Shown: positions 63,926 through 64,000 of the stretch, in pieces
How the letters are laid out: every line of letters starts with the position of its first letter
Position numbering within the stretch: position 1 is the first letter of the stretch
NCBI GenBank assembly: GCA_907163375.1
Contig: CAJQUW010016861.1
Location: 1-64,000, forward strand
DNA length: 64,000 bases
Source of the DNA: Prostheceraeus crozeri
Lineage: Eukaryota; Platyhelminthes; Polycladida; Euryleptidae
Direction: 5' to 3'
Notes under the pieces: model-generated
What the model was told of the DNA's origin: nothing
Seen by the model: only the letters and a program-made list of their open reading frames with translations
Databases searched by the model: none
Program-made: the position numbers and the translations under genes

Positions 63926-64000
63926 CAGGAGCTTGTTCTGACATCCTCTGTTCGTCAAATCCTAAGGAGATAATACTTGAGGCAACAAATTAAATTCGTA

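Overview
The window is animal nuclear DNA, most likely from an invertebrate. It has a spliced host gene (MRPL18, mitochondrial ribosomal protein uL18m, three exons seen on the + strand), several LINE families, a piggyBac remnant, CACTA-like and hAT-like non-autonomous DNA transposons, and two large self-replicating DNA elements of the Polinton/Maverick type side by side. No rRNA, tRNA or CRISPR array was seen. The species cannot be told from the sequence.

Region 1 (1-2294) is host DNA with a decayed piggyBac-type transposase on the - strand. Region 2 (2295-20231) is element 1, about 17.9 kb, with long inverted ends starting AGTAGTAATCC and a perfect 6-bp target duplication CATGAG. Those are Polinton hallmarks, but I recognise no capsid, packaging ATPase, protease or integrase in it. 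It holds a protein-primed family B DNA polymerase, a DEDDh-type exonuclease next to a zinc-binding segment, a TATA-binding-protein-like gene, a pair of paralogous genes of unknown role, and four copies of one domain that is also part of the polymerase N-terminus. Many of its genes have a strong TATA box, often followed by a short leader exon and a splice donor.

Region 3 (20232-21997) is a host spacer holding a CACTA-like element with a second inverted-repeat element inside it. Region 4 (21998-40168) is element 2, about 18.2 kb and AT-rich, with ends AGTAATGGGC and a perfect 6-bp target duplication AGTAAT. It is a classical Polinton/adintovirus-like element: adenain-type protease, integrase joined to a phospholipase A2-like domain, double jelly-roll major capsid, penton-like capsid, packaging ATPase, family B polymerase, small virion-like proteins and a fibre-like region. 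It is peppered with short GC-rich paired palindromes, many lying inside reading frames. Both elements are treated as fossils: each looks complete in layout but carries several breaks.

Region 5 (40169-64000) is host DNA: a hAT-like non-autonomous element, LINE scraps, MRPL18 spread over 48579-52348, two foldback elements, an RTE-like LINE fragment on the - strand, a nearly intact two-gene LINE (about 57440-61320) with an in-frame TGA between its genes, and a truncated relative (62730-63925) with the same (ATT)n tail.

The most notable signals are the TBP-like gene plus repeated TATA/leader-exon promoters in a capsid-less element with Polinton ends, the domain family expanded inside that element, and the paired-palindrome family spread through element 2.
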